Shown: in pieces, positions 17,885 through 28,788 of the stretch
Position numbering within the stretch: the first letter of the stretch is position 1
Layout: each line of letters opens with the position of its first letter
Assembly (NCBI GenBank): GCA_031276485.1
Contig: JAISMY010000057.1
Location: forward strand, 1-47,504
Source: Desulfovibrio sp.
GTDB taxonomy: Bacteria > Desulfobacterota > Desulfovibrionia > Desulfovibrionales > Desulfovibrionaceae
DNA length: 47,504 bases
Reading direction: 5' to 3'
The notes under the pieces: generated by a model
Told to the model about the DNA's origin: nothing
The model's database searches: none
Seen by the model: only the letters and a program-made list of their open reading frames with translations
Made by a program: the position numbers and the translations under genes

Positions 17885-18679
17885 ATGGAATGCACTCGTC
17901 AGGAAATGATGGCTATCGCCACAGGCAGGGAATTCAGCAACGGAGAACTGGCCATCTTCGGCGTGGGTCTCAGCATGCTGGCCGGCTACTGGGCGCAAAA
18001 AAACCATGCCCCGGACCTTGTGGCCTTTACGGAAGGCGGTGTCTTCGGTTCTTCCCCGGTGGGCGGCCTGCCCTGGGGTATTGAAGATACAAGAATTTCA
18101 GCCAACGCCACCAGCTTTACCAACGCCATAGACGCCCTTGGCTGCCTGGTCGCTTCCGGCCGGGTGGACAATGCGGTGATCGGGGCGGCGCAGATTGACA
18201 AGTTCGGCAACGTCAACACCACCGGCATCTGGGAGGAAGGAACCCAGCCTTGGAAGGCGGGGCGCTACACCTTGCCGAAGGTACGCCTGAACGGCAGCGG
18301 CGGTGCGAATGAAATCGCCTGCGGCGCTAAGAAATTCATCCTCATGGTCACGCATGAGAAAAAACGCTTCGCGGACAGGGTGGATTACATTTCCTCCCCC
18401 GGCTACCTCTCCGGCGGGGACTCCCGTGCGAAAATGGGCTTTGTCGGCGGCGGTCCGTGCTGCGTGGTAACCACTCTGGGCATCCTGCGCCCGGATCCCG
18501 TCACCAAGGAATTCTATCTGGATGCGTATTATCCTTTCTCCAGCGTGGAAGAGATCAAGGAAAACACCGGCTGGGATCTGAAGGTTTCGGCGAACGTCAA
18601 GATGGCTCCCGAGCCAACGGCGAAGGAATTGGCAAATCTCCGGGCAATCGACACGACCGGTTCACTGCGCAAAGGCTGA
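17885..18679 (+). CDS. CoA-transferase subunit B, GctB-like, catalytic Glu present
   Basis: A 264-residue protein. ATG 17885 is chosen because GGAAAGGAGG lies just upstream, although the frame is open from 17831. It carries FTEGGVFG with Glu50 at the position of the catalytic glutamate that forms the CoA thioester intermediate in family I transferases. Further marks are DNAVIGAAQIDKFGNVN and the C-terminal YYPFSSVEEIKENTGWDLK common to GctB-like subunits. It pairs with the preceding A subunit. The next gene, a CstA-family carrier, follows after 16 bases, so uptake and activation of the same acid is a reasonable inference. Confidence 0.84.
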   Translation: MECTRQEMMAIATGREFSNGELAIFGVGLSMLAGYWAQKNHAPDLVAFTEGGVFGSSPVGGLPWGIEDTRISANATSFTNAIDALGCLVASGRVDNAVIGAAQIDKFGNVNTTGIWEEGTQPWKAGRYTLPKVRLNGSGGANEIACGAKKFILMVTHEKKRFADRVDYISSPGYLSGGDSRAKMGFVGGGPCCVVTTLGILRPDPVTKEFYLDAYYPFSSVEEIKENTGWDLKVSANVKMAPEPTAKELANLRAIDTTGSLRKG

Positions 18680-18695
18680 CGACAAGGAGAAAACC

Positions 18696-20357
18696 ATGCA
18701 AATTACGACAACGACACTTACTCTTGTAGGCGTGGCCATCTGGATTTTCGGCTACTTGGTGATAAGCGGCTATCTGCAGAAGGTCTATCTGAAATACAAA
18801 CCGGGACGCAAGGTTCCAGCCGTAGAACTGCGCGACGACGTAGACTTTTACCCGGCCCATCCCACCACTCTCTTCGGCGATCACTGGGCGTCCATCGCCG
18901 GCGGCGCGCCTCTGGCCGGTGGAGCTACCGGCGCCCTGTGGGGTTTTCTGCCCGCCTTTTTGTATATTACCGTGGGAAACATTTTTCTTGGTTCTCCCCA
19001 TGACTATGCGACCATGCACATTTCCATGCGCAGGAAGGGGAATACCATCGGCACGCTGATCAGTGACCTGATCAGCCGGAGAAGCGGCAAAATGGGGGTT
19101 TTCCTGGGTTGGTGCAGTATAGCCGCGTTCACGGCGACATTCCTGAACGCCCTGGGAAAACTTTTTGAGGCCACACCGCAACTTACGCTCCCCACCATTG
19201 CTTTTACCGCCTGCGGCGTTATGATGGGATTTCTGATCTACCGTTTCGGCTGGTCGGTCACCAGGGCCACTGTTGTGGGCATAGCTATAGTCGTGGCTTG
19301 CATTTTCCTCGGCCTGAAGTACCCCATAACCCTTCCCCACTATGTTTGGTTTGTGATTTTCACGATCTACCCGATCATTTCCGCCTCCATACCGGCATGG
19401 GTTCTGGTGGAACCCAGGAATTTCCTGAACTTTGTCTTTATGTGCGTGGGTGCGCTGGTGCTGCTGATCGGCTGCATCGTGGGCAATCTGCCCATTCAGC
19501 TGCCGGCGGTTATGCTGGAAGCACCCACCAACGGCGCGCCGCTGTGGCCGATGCTCTTTCTGACCATTTCCTGCGGCGCCCTGACCGGCATGCATTCCTT
19601 CTGGACCACGGGCTACACCTCACGCAGGGTGCCGGATGAAAAGTACGTGCGTCGCATTGGCTATGGCGGAGAAGTGCTGGAAGGCCTGACCGCTTTCGTC
19701 GCCTTGGCTTCAGCAGCTGTTCTGCCTCTGGCACTTTATTCCGAATACATAGGCAAGGGCTGGATCTTCATTCTGCAGAACGGATACGCGGAAATCGCGG
19801 GTAGCGTGTTCAGCTTCATTCCTCATCATGTCTGGGCGATCTGGGGCGGCCTGCTCGGCAGCATCTTCATGATCACCACACTGGAGTCCGGCGCCCGCAA
19901 TATGCGGATATTCATGCTTGAGCTGTACGGAATGTCGGCCAAGCCCGTTTCCCCGAACAATGCGCCGGCCAAATGGGGCGCGGCTACCCTGTCTCTGGCG
20001 GCTTGCGCGGCGCTCGCCCTTTCCGGCGGCTGGTTTTACATCTGGATCCTTTTCCCGGCTCTGTCGAGCCTGCTGGCCCTGATGTCCTTCATGACGGTCA
20101 TCGTGTGGCTCAAGCTTGTGGGCCGGCCCACAGGCTACTGGTGGTTCGCGCTCCTGTTCACCACCCTTATTATCGCCGTGCCGGGCGCTGCTTATCTGAG
20201 CTACACCTATATCGTGCAGAGCATGTGGCATCTCTGCTGGATCCCGGCTGTCGCGATTGTGCTTGTCCTCATCTTCTTTATTGATTTCATGAAAAAGATG
20301 AGAGGAATCTCTCCGGAAGACGTCAGAATCGCCACAGCGGTCGAAGAAACTGCATAA
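18696..20357 (+). CDS. CstA-family membrane carrier
   Basis: A 553-residue, very hydrophobic protein with about 13 membrane segments, starting at ATG behind AAGGAGA. The N-terminal block with FGDHWASIAGGAPLAGG and SPHDYATMHISMRRKGNTIG matches the pattern of carbon starvation protein A (HFxAIAGxGPLxGP; DFxxxxxSxRxxGxSxG). The middle ISCGALTGMHSFWTTGYTSR matches CstA ISCGAxSGFHxxxxSGTTSK. CstA proteins import pyruvate or peptides. At 553 residues it is shorter than E. coli CstA (about 700). Sitting between two CoA-transferase-like gene pairs, it probably carries the carboxylate used by this cluster; that is inference. Confidence 0.8.
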   Translation: MQITTTTLTLVGVAIWIFGYLVISGYLQKVYLKYKPGRKVPAVELRDDVDFYPAHPTTLFGDHWASIAGGAPLAGGATGALWGFLPAFLYITVGNIFLGSPHDYATMHISMRRKGNTIGTLISDLISRRSGKMGVFLGWCSIAAFTATFLNALGKLFEATPQLTLPTIAFTACGVMMGFLIYRFGWSVTRATVVGIAIVVACIFLGLKYPITLPHYVWFVIFTIYPIISASIPAWVLVEPRNFLNFVFMCVGALVLLIGCIVGNLPIQLPAVMLEAPTNGAPLWPMLFLTISCGALTGMHSFWTTGYTSRRVPDEKYVRRIGYGGEVLEGLTAFVALASAAVLPLALYSEYIGKGWIFILQNGYAEIAGSVFSFIPHHVWAIWGGLLGSIFMITTLESGARNMRIFMLELYGMSAKPVSPNNAPAKWGAATLSLAACAALALSGGWFYIWILFPALSSLLALMSFMTVIVWLKLVGRPTGYWWFALLFTTLIIAVPGAAYLSYTYIVQSMWHLCWIPAVAIVLVLIFFIDFMKKMRGISPEDVRIATAVEETA

Positions 20358-20375
20358 TAAGGAGTGTGATGCGTT

Positions 20376-20651
20376 ATGGCTGATACGGGATTGACCCAGG
20401 TCCAGACTCTCTATCTTGAAGCACTACGGGACGGCACCAAAGATTCGAGTACGCTCATGAAAATTGTCCGCGATCGGTTGACCGAACTGAAGGGTGGCAA
20501 CAATCCTGTAGGCGCTACAGGTCGGGCGCAGATGGTGCTGCAGGAACTTGAAGAGCTGGGATATATTATGAAAGTCGGCGGCAGTATTTTCGGCGGCAAG
20601 AAATATGATCTGACGGACAAGGGCAGAACAGTCATCACGCAGGCGCTATGA
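20376..20651 (+). CDS. Small winged-helix-like protein of unknown function
   Basis: A 91-residue protein behind TAAGGAG. I do not recognise the family. The layout, helices (VQTLYLEALRDG, AQMVLQELEELGYIM) followed by a short hairpin (GGSIFGGKKYDLTDKGRTVI), resembles a winged-helix domain of the PadR/ArsR kind, in which the YxLTxKGR ending is common. The gene overlaps the next one (ATGA), which encodes an intramembrane metalloprotease-like protein. A DNA-binding protein coupled to such a protease suggests a signalling pair, but a structural or adaptor role is equally possible. Confidence 0.55.
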   Translation: MADTGLTQVQTLYLEALRDGTKDSSTLMKIVRDRLTELKGGNNPVGATGRAQMVLQELEELGYIMKVGGSIFGGKKYDLTDKGRTVITQAL

Positions 20652-21607
20652 GCAGCGTGTCGCGGCAGGGGCTGGAAAACCTGGAAAAGCAATTGCGCGG
20701 ACTGGAAAGGAATACGGCCCGGATCAGGTTTTTGCAGGAAAAGGGCTGCCCGGTCGGGACTTCACTGAAGGATGTTTCCGCGGAGCTTGCGGACATAGGC
20801 GAGCAGCTTTCGGCCCACAAAACGGCAAATTCGAAATCGGACGAGGATCTCGGGGCGATGATCGCAAAATACCGGAGACTGGTGGAGCAATGCGCGATGA
20901 TTGCCGAAGGGATTGAACCCCGGGGCGCAGTTCTGGTCAGTGAAAGACTCCTGCCCGAATTCCTCGTCCGGTTGGTGGCCCGCCGCCCTGCCTTGTGGCG
21001 ATGCTACGAAGCAGTCGCGACCTTTATGGGAATAGCCATGATCGCCTTCACCTGTGCCGCAATGACCTATTTTGCCGCCATCGGCGGCATTCCGTTCCTC
21101 CGGCATTATGGAAACGGATCAGTAAGCATAAAGGGCCTTGCCTTCATCTGCGGTATTGTCTTGGGGTTATGCCTGCATGAATTTTCCCACGGCATCGCGC
21201 TGACGAACAACGGCATAAGGATCAAACGGATAGGCGCCATAGCCGGCTTTATTGTCGGCGGATTTGTCGAAGCGGAGGAAGATTCCTTCAACCGCGCCGA
21301 GCCTGCAGCGCGTTTACGGTTCAACGCCTGCGGCATAGGAGGCAACGCCCTTGCGGGTTTGCTCCTGTGTCCGGCCGCCCTCGCCGTTTCAGACGTATTG
21401 CTGTTTATGACTCTGGGAAATGTATTTTTCGGCATGATCAACGCCTTCCCCATCAGCCCCCTGGACGGCGGCTGGGTCTATGAGGATATTGTTCGCATGC
21501 GGATTAACAATAAGCACATAAGGAGGGTTCTGCTGTCGGCCAGATTTTTTGTTCTGATTTTCTGGCTGGCTCTTTTTACGCGTTCGGTTCTCGCGTACCA
21601 TTCATAG
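20648..21607 (+). CDS. Site-2-protease-like (M50) membrane metalloprotease with coiled-coil head
   Basis: A 319-residue protein translationally coupled to the preceding small gene. Residues 1-95 are charged and helical, probably a coiled coil (ENLEKQLRGLERN, SAELADIGEQLSAHK). Membrane segments then begin near residue 130. HEFSH at 177-181 gives the zinc motif HExxH, and NAFPISPLDGGWVYED, with Asp273, matches the NxxPxxxLDGG third zinc ligand region of S2P/M50 proteases. All expected catalytic residues appear present. Such enzymes cut membrane-embedded substrates, often anti-sigma factors or regulators. Its place inside a metabolic operon, between a carrier and CoA-transferases, is unusual. 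The substrate could be the carrier or a regulator. Confidence 0.78.
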   Translation: MSSVSRQGLENLEKQLRGLERNTARIRFLQEKGCPVGTSLKDVSAELADIGEQLSAHKTANSKSDEDLGAMIAKYRRLVEQCAMIAEGIEPRGAVLVSERLLPEFLVRLVARRPALWRCYEAVATFMGIAMIAFTCAAMTYFAAIGGIPFLRHYGNGSVSIKGLAFICGIVLGLCLHEFSHGIALTNNGIRIKRIGAIAGFIVGGFVEAEEDSFNRAEPAARLRFNACGIGGNALAGLLLCPAALAVSDVLLFMTLGNVFFGMINAFPISPLDGGWVYEDIVRMRINNKHIRRVLLSARFFVLIFWLALFTRSVLAYHS

Positions 21608-21623
21608 GATATGGAAAATATCC
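21607..21623 (+). other. Intercistronic hairpin before the second CoA-transferase pair
   Basis: GGATAT and ATATCC form a 6-bp perfect stem with a GGAAA loop. It lies between the protease stop and the AGGAGG site of the next gene. It may shield the upstream mRNA or tune translation of the following pair. Confidence 0.35.
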
Positions 21624-21642
21624 GAAACAGGAGGTGGCTCTT

Positions 21643-22458
21643 ATGATCAGGAAAGTTATGGACATGAAGTCGGCCGTCAATCTCATTAAAGAAGGACAGT
21701 TGTTGGGATTCGGCGGCAACTCTTTGCACAGAACGCCTGCGGCGTTCGGATTTGAACTGGCCAATCGGGGTTTAAAAAAGCTGAAACTGTGCAACACCGC
21801 TCAGGGTATTGCATCAGACATTCTTTGCGCCATGGACGCAGTGGACACGCTGTACTTCGGATTTTTCGGATTTGAAAACCAGTACGGGCTGGCTCCGGGC
21901 ATGCGCAAAGGCTGCCAGGAGGGGAAGATAAAAGTCATGGAAGGGCCGTGCACCGCCATCATCGCGGCCCTTCGCGCCAGCGCCTGTGGAGTGCCGTTTA
22001 TGACCATGGCCGGCCTTTGGGGGAGCCAGTTGATCGACCAGCTCCCAGGGTTCTACCGCGTGGTGGAAAGTCCCTTTGACGGAACCAAAGTCGTTGCCGT
22101 CAAGGCGCTCAGACCCGACTACGCCGTCCTCCATGTGCATGAAGCGGACGAATTCGGCAATGCCCGGATCAACGGCAGCGACTATCAGGATGTGCTGCTC
22201 TCCCGCGCGGCGGCCAAAACCATTATCACAGCAGAAAAGATCGTTCCGACCAAGACCTTCCAAGATAACCCGAAACTCACCTCTATCCCGCATTTTTTGG
22301 TTGCAGCGGTGGTGGAAGCGCCCGAAGGGGCGAAACCCGGTTATTGTTTTGGCTTGTACGACACGGCCGATGACGCCGGGATGAAAGCGTATCAGAAAGC
22401 CGTCAAGGAAAACGCCGTGCCTGCGTATCTGGCGAACGTCACGGAAAGGAGGGCATAG
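21643..22458 (+). CDS. Second CoA-transferase-like subunit A (IpdA-like?)
   Basis: A 271-residue protein. ATG 21643, 8 bases after AGGAGG, is chosen; the frame also offers GTG 21634, which overlaps the ribosome site. The fold is again the CoA-transferase A type (GQLLGFGGNSLHRTPAAF, VMEGPCTAIIAALRASACGVPFMT, VLHVHEADEFGNARINGS). It is about 55 residues shorter than the first A subunit and clearly diverged from it. Glu100 in VMEGPC falls in the region where IpdA of the cholesterol-degrading hydrolase IpdAB keeps its catalytic glutamate; this placement is from memory, not an alignment. Its B partner lacks the classical Glu. The pair could therefore be a hydrolase rather than a transferase. Confidence 0.75.
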   Translation: MIRKVMDMKSAVNLIKEGQLLGFGGNSLHRTPAAFGFELANRGLKKLKLCNTAQGIASDILCAMDAVDTLYFGFFGFENQYGLAPGMRKGCQEGKIKVMEGPCTAIIAALRASACGVPFMTMAGLWGSQLIDQLPGFYRVVESPFDGTKVVAVKALRPDYAVLHVHEADEFGNARINGSDYQDVLLSRAAAKTIITAEKIVPTKTFQDNPKLTSIPHFLVAAVVEAPEGAKPGYCFGLYDTADDAGMKAYQKAVKENAVPAYLANVTERRA

Positions 22459-22460
22459 AG

Positions 22461-23189
22461 ATGGAATATGGATATCCTGAAATGATGTGCGTGGCCCTTG
22501 CCCGGGAAATCAAAAACGGAGATGTGGTCTTCCACGGGCTCGCCTCTCCGGTTCCCATGACGGCGATTAAGTTGGCCAAAGCTTTGGGCAAGGAATTTAC
22601 TTACGTAAATCTCACTGGTGGCGTTGACCCCGACATCAGCAAGCCGGCGGAGATTTCCTCCACTCTGGGGCGGAACCAGTATGAAGGTACAGTGGCGCAT
22701 TTCGGTCTGGACGAAATATTCGATCTGGCCGGAAGAGGGGGAGTGGACATCTCTTTCCTGTCTTTGATTCAGATTGATCAAAAGGGCAGAATCAATATGT
22801 CCTATGTCGGCGGAACTTGGGAACAGCCGAAACTGCGCCTGCCCGGCGGAGCAGGCAGTGCCTTTCTGACCCCGGTCACCAACCGCACGACTATCTGGAG
22901 AACCAAGCATGACGACAGGACTCTGGTGGAAAAGGTGCAGTTCGCGACTGCCGCCGCCGATCCGGGCAAGGATTTCACTCTCGTCACCAATCTGTGCGTT
23001 TTCCGCCTGAAGGACGGTATCTTGCGTCTAGACGCGATCTTCCCGTATTCTTCCTTTGAAGAGGTGCAGAAAAACACGGGTTGGATTATAGACGAGAAAA
23101 ACGCCCCTCTCATGGACCCCCCGGCGGAAGCGGAACTTGCCGCTCTGGACAAGGTGGACCCGAACAAGATACGCTTGTCCGAGTTCTAG
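22461..23189 (+). CDS. Second CoA-transferase-like subunit B, catalytic Glu replaced by Thr
   Basis: A 242-residue protein starting 2 bases after the A subunit, behind AAAGGAGGG. It aligns by eye along its length with the first B subunit: opening MEYGYPEMMCVALAREIKNG against MECTRQEMMAIATGREFSNG, and closing IFPYSSFEEVQKNTGWI. Where the first copy has FTEGG, this one has NLTGG, so the thioester-forming Glu is Thr52. Loss of this Glu is known from IpdB-type proteins, whose complex hydrolyses a cyclic CoA thioester. An acyl-CoA hydrolase or C-C cleaving function is thus more likely than classical CoA transfer, but unproven. A strong hairpin follows the gene. Confidence 0.75.
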   Translation: MEYGYPEMMCVALAREIKNGDVVFHGLASPVPMTAIKLAKALGKEFTYVNLTGGVDPDISKPAEISSTLGRNQYEGTVAHFGLDEIFDLAGRGGVDISFLSLIQIDQKGRINMSYVGGTWEQPKLRLPGGAGSAFLTPVTNRTTIWRTKHDDRTLVEKVQFATAAADPGKDFTLVTNLCVFRLKDGILRLDAIFPYSSFEEVQKNTGWIIDEKNAPLMDPPAEAELAALDKVDPNKIRLSEF

Positions 23190-23212
23190 TCTCTTCCGTA
23201 TTCATCAGCGCG

Positions 23213-23238
23213 GGAAGCCCTCCGGTGCGAGGGCTTCC
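23213..23238 (+). terminator. Terminator-like hairpin after the second CoA-transferase pair
   Basis: GGAAGCCCTC and GAGGGCTTCC form a perfect 10-bp stem with a 6-base loop, followed by a pyrimidine-rich TGTCCTTTCCCTCTCTG. It begins 24 bases after the stop codon. It probably ends or reduces the sigma54-driven transcript, leaving the reductase gene downstream at lower level or under its own promoter. Confidence 0.6.
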
Positions 23239-23280
23239 TGTCCTTTCCCTCTCTGATTTTCAGTCGAAGGCGGTAGCGTG

Positions 23281-24972
23281 ATGCGTGGTGGTGCGAAAAG
23301 CGATTCAGGGGCATCGGTCCGGAAAGTCGTCGTGGTGGGCGGCATGGCCGCCGGGGCAAGCGCGGCCGCCAGACTGCGCCGGCTGGACGAGAATCTGGAG
23401 ATCATCGTGCTGGAGAAGGGCGAATATATCTCCTACGCCAGTTGCGGACTCCCCTATTATGTGGGCCGCGTTGTTGAGGACCGTAAAAAACTGATCATCC
23501 AAAGCCCGTCTTCCATGAGCAAACGCTTCCATCTGGAGGTGCGCACCGGGCACGAGGCGCTGGAAATCACGCCCGCCGCGAGGACCGTAAAGATCCTGGT
23601 TCGAAAGGACGGCCGCGAATACGATGAAACTTACGACCGCCTGCTGCTGTGTCTTGGGGCCAAGGCTGCGCTGCCGGATCTGCCGGGCATGGACATGGAG
23701 AATGTCTTCACGGTGAACGACATCCCCGGCGGAGACGCCGTCAGAACCTATGTAGATACCAGGGGATGCGCAAGAGCGGTGATTGTCGGCGCAGGTCCCG
23801 TCGGCCTGGAAATGGCAGAGATGCTGCGCAAAATGAATCTGGAAACGCATTTGGTGGATATGGCCGGACAGGCCATGCCGGCTTTTGATCCGGATATGGC
23901 CTCTTTTGTGCTGGAAGAGTTGCTGCGTAACCAGGTAAAACCGCATCTGGGCGCTAAAGTGGCACGTCTGGACGGCGAAGGCGGCCGAGCCCACTCAGCC
24001 CTTCTGGATAACGGCGAGGAAATCAAAACGGATTTTGTCCTCTTCGCATCGGGAGTGAAGCCGCAGAGCGGGCTGGCCGAACGGGCCGGACTGGCTGTGG
24101 GCGAAACCGGCGGCGTCCTTGTAGACGACTATCTACGCACGTCCGATCCCCATATCTATGCGGCAGGCGATGTTATCCAGACGAGCAGCATAGTTTCCGG
24201 TAACGCCGCGGCTTTTTCCGCTGCGGGGCCGGCAGGCAGGCAGGGCTGGATCGCAGCCAACAACATCTGCGGACTACAGATTCCTTACCACGGCGTACAG
24301 GGCACCGTGATTGTCAAAATTTTCAACCTGACGGCGGCCGCCACCGGACTCAACGAAAAGATCCTGCAACGCTTGGGTATTACCCACCAGTGCGTGCATG
24401 TCGCGCCGGATTCCCACGCCGGGTATTATCCCGGCGCTTCCACTGTGACCATAAAGCTGCTTTTCAGCCCGGGGGAGGGACGCGTCCTCGGCGCCCAGCT
24501 TGTGGGTGAGTCCGGGGTGGACAAGCGGGCCGATGTTCTGTCTACAGCCCTGCGTTCCAGATTGACGGTCCATGACCTGCAGGAACTGGAACTGGCCTAT
24601 GCGCCACCCTATTCTTCAGCCAAGGATCCGGTCAACGTGGCGGCCTATGCCGCAGGCAACGTGTTGCGCGGTCTGACTGAGGTCGTCCGCTGGGAGCGGG
24701 CGCAGGAGTATATTGAGGAGGGAGCTTTTTTACTGGATGTGCGCACGGAAAAGGAATTTTCCAAAGGCGCGGTTCCGTGTGCCTGCAATATTCCCCTTGA
24801 CGCCCTCAGGGAGCGTTGCGGGGAACTCCCGGCGGGCCGCACGATACTGGTCTACTGCCTTTCCGGACTGCGCAGTTATATGGCCGCGCGCATCCTCAGG
24901 CAGCGCGGTTTCCGGGCCTGCAATCTGAGCGGCGGATGGCATTTATACCGACGCCTTTATCCACGCCCCTAG
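23281..24972 (+). CDS. CoA-disulfide / persulfide reductase with C-terminal rhodanese domain
   Basis: A 563-residue protein from ATG 23281; a GTG directly before it is equally possible. The N-terminal FAD motif is VVVGGMAAGASAAARLRRLD. The redox cysteine Cys55 in SYASCGLPYY is the single active-site Cys of CoA-disulfide reductases. A second nucleotide motif VIVGAGPVGLEMAEML binds NAD(P)H, and IYAAGDV is the second FAD contact. The last 100 residues are a rhodanese domain with LLDVRTEKEF and catalytic Cys526 in VYCLSGLRS. This CoADR-rhodanese architecture is known for CoA-disulfide reductases and NADH-dependent persulfide reductases. Being next to CoA-thioester and Hdr genes, it may recycle CoA disulfide or persulfide formed in the pathway, or serve general sulfur metabolism. 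Confidence 0.85.
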   Translation: MRGGAKSDSGASVRKVVVVGGMAAGASAAARLRRLDENLEIIVLEKGEYISYASCGLPYYVGRVVEDRKKLIIQSPSSMSKRFHLEVRTGHEALEITPAARTVKILVRKDGREYDETYDRLLLCLGAKAALPDLPGMDMENVFTVNDIPGGDAVRTYVDTRGCARAVIVGAGPVGLEMAEMLRKMNLETHLVDMAGQAMPAFDPDMASFVLEELLRNQVKPHLGAKVARLDGEGGRAHSALLDNGEEIKTDFVLFASGVKPQSGLAERAGLAVGETGGVLVDDYLRTSDPHIYAAGDVIQTSSIVSGNAAAFSAAGPAGRQGWIAANNICGLQIPYHGVQGTVIVKIFNLTAAATGLNEKILQRLGITHQCVHVAPDSHAGYYPGASTVTIKLLFSPGEGRVLGAQLVGESGVDKRADVLSTALRSRLTVHDLQELELAYAPPYSSAKDPVNVAAYAAGNVLRGLTEVVRWERAQEYIEEGAFLLDVRTEKEFSKGAVPCACNIPLDALRERCGELPAGRTILVYCLSGLRSYMAARILRQRGFRACNLSGGWHLYRRLYPRP

Positions 24973-25024
24973 AGCGTTTCCCTGGAAAATGCGCATCCTC
25001 AATGCGGAAGGGGCCCGGAGAAAA

Positions 25025-27724
<2,700 letters not shown>

Positions 27725-27821
27725 CGGCAATTCCTTGCTCCGGGCAGCGACATCACAGGCAATACAACATTACACTGTACTCGGCCGTGATCAACTGCAC
27801 AGAATATCGGAACGCCGCCGT

Positions 27822-28772
27822 TCAGCGCGGCGCGGTTCCGGCCGCCGCGCGCGCGAAGCTCTGGACGCCGTCGACAATGCCTTCGCATTGCCGCGCAAGG
27901 TATGCCTCCGACTTCAGGTTCACAGCGTCATCTTTGTTGGTGATGTAGCCGAACTCCACGAGGACGGCAGGCATGCGCGCCCCGACCAGCACATAGAACG
28001 GGGCGGCGCGCACCCCGTTGTCGAAGCACGGCAACCCGTTCCTGCGCAGGCTGTTCAGGATGCCCCTGTGAACTGTTTCGGCAAGGCGGCGCGATTCCCT
28101 GACTTTGGCATCAAGCATGAGGTCTGTTAGGATAAACTGCAGATCGCTGAGTTTGCTCACCGGCACTCCGTTTTCGCGCGCGGCCACTGTGGCCGCGTCG
28201 CCCGTCTTGGCTTCGCTCAGATAATAGGTTTCAAACCCGCGCACGGACGGCTTGGGGTTGGCGTTGACGTGCAGGGAGATGAAAAGGTCGGCCTTTTTCG
28301 CGTTGGCGGCATTGGGCCGCTGCTGAAGAGTAAGATACCCGTTTCCGGTGCGTGTGTAAAGAACGGTGAAACCGCGCTTGCGCAGAAGCGCGCCCAGCCG
28401 TTTGGCCGCGTTCAGGGTAAACTGTTTTTCCACGATGCCCGCCGCCTCGGCGCCGGGGTCTTTGCCCCCGTGTCCGGGGTCAAGCATGATGACCTTGACT
28501 TGCAGACCAAGCTGGGCAAGCAGTTCGTCCGGCTTGCCGTTGTCCTTGACGCCGCTTTTGCCGGCCGAAACCGCTTCCTTCTTCGGTGCGGGCGCGCTGC
28601 TTTTTTTCGCTGCCCGCGCGGTCCCGGGCTTTTTCGCCGCCGGGGCGTCCTTTTTTTTTGCTGCCGGCGCGGATTGGGCCGCAACGGCTCTGCAACGGTC
28701 CGCCTCCGTAATACACAGGGCCGCCGGCAGCAGGCAGCAAACAAGCAGTCTCAGCAGCGAGGAAAAGGGCAT
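27822..28772 (-). CDS. N-acetylmuramoyl-L-alanine amidase (Amidase_3)
   Basis: A 316-residue protein. The frame is open further upstream into bamA, but ATG 28772 opens a clear signal peptide (MPFSSLLRLLVCCLLPAALC), so this start is preferred. A low-complexity linker rich in Ala, Lys and Pro (about residues 35-75) probably spans the periplasm or touches the cell wall. The amidase domain has the zinc motif LDPGHGGKDPGA, VEKQFTL with the Glu ligand, SLHVNA with the second His, and the catalytic Glu in VEFGYITN. It cleaves the amide between MurNAc and the stem peptide during cell separation or wall turnover. It follows bamA after 16 bases and is probably cotranscribed with lolCD-bamA. Confidence 0.88.
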   Translation of the reverse strand: MPFSSLLRLLVCCLLPAALCITEADRCRAVAAQSAPAAKKKDAPAAKKPGTARAAKKSSAPAPKKEAVSAGKSGVKDNGKPDELLAQLGLQVKVIMLDPGHGGKDPGAEAAGIVEKQFTLNAAKRLGALLRKRGFTVLYTRTGNGYLTLQQRPNAANAKKADLFISLHVNANPKPSVRGFETYYLSEAKTGDAATVAARENGVPVSKLSDLQFILTDLMLDAKVRESRRLAETVHRGILNSLRRNGLPCFDNGVRAAPFYVLVGARMPAVLVEFGYITNKDDAVNLKSEAYLARQCEGIVDGVQSFARAAAGTAPR

Positions 28773-28788
28773 GGCCGCGCGCGGCGGA

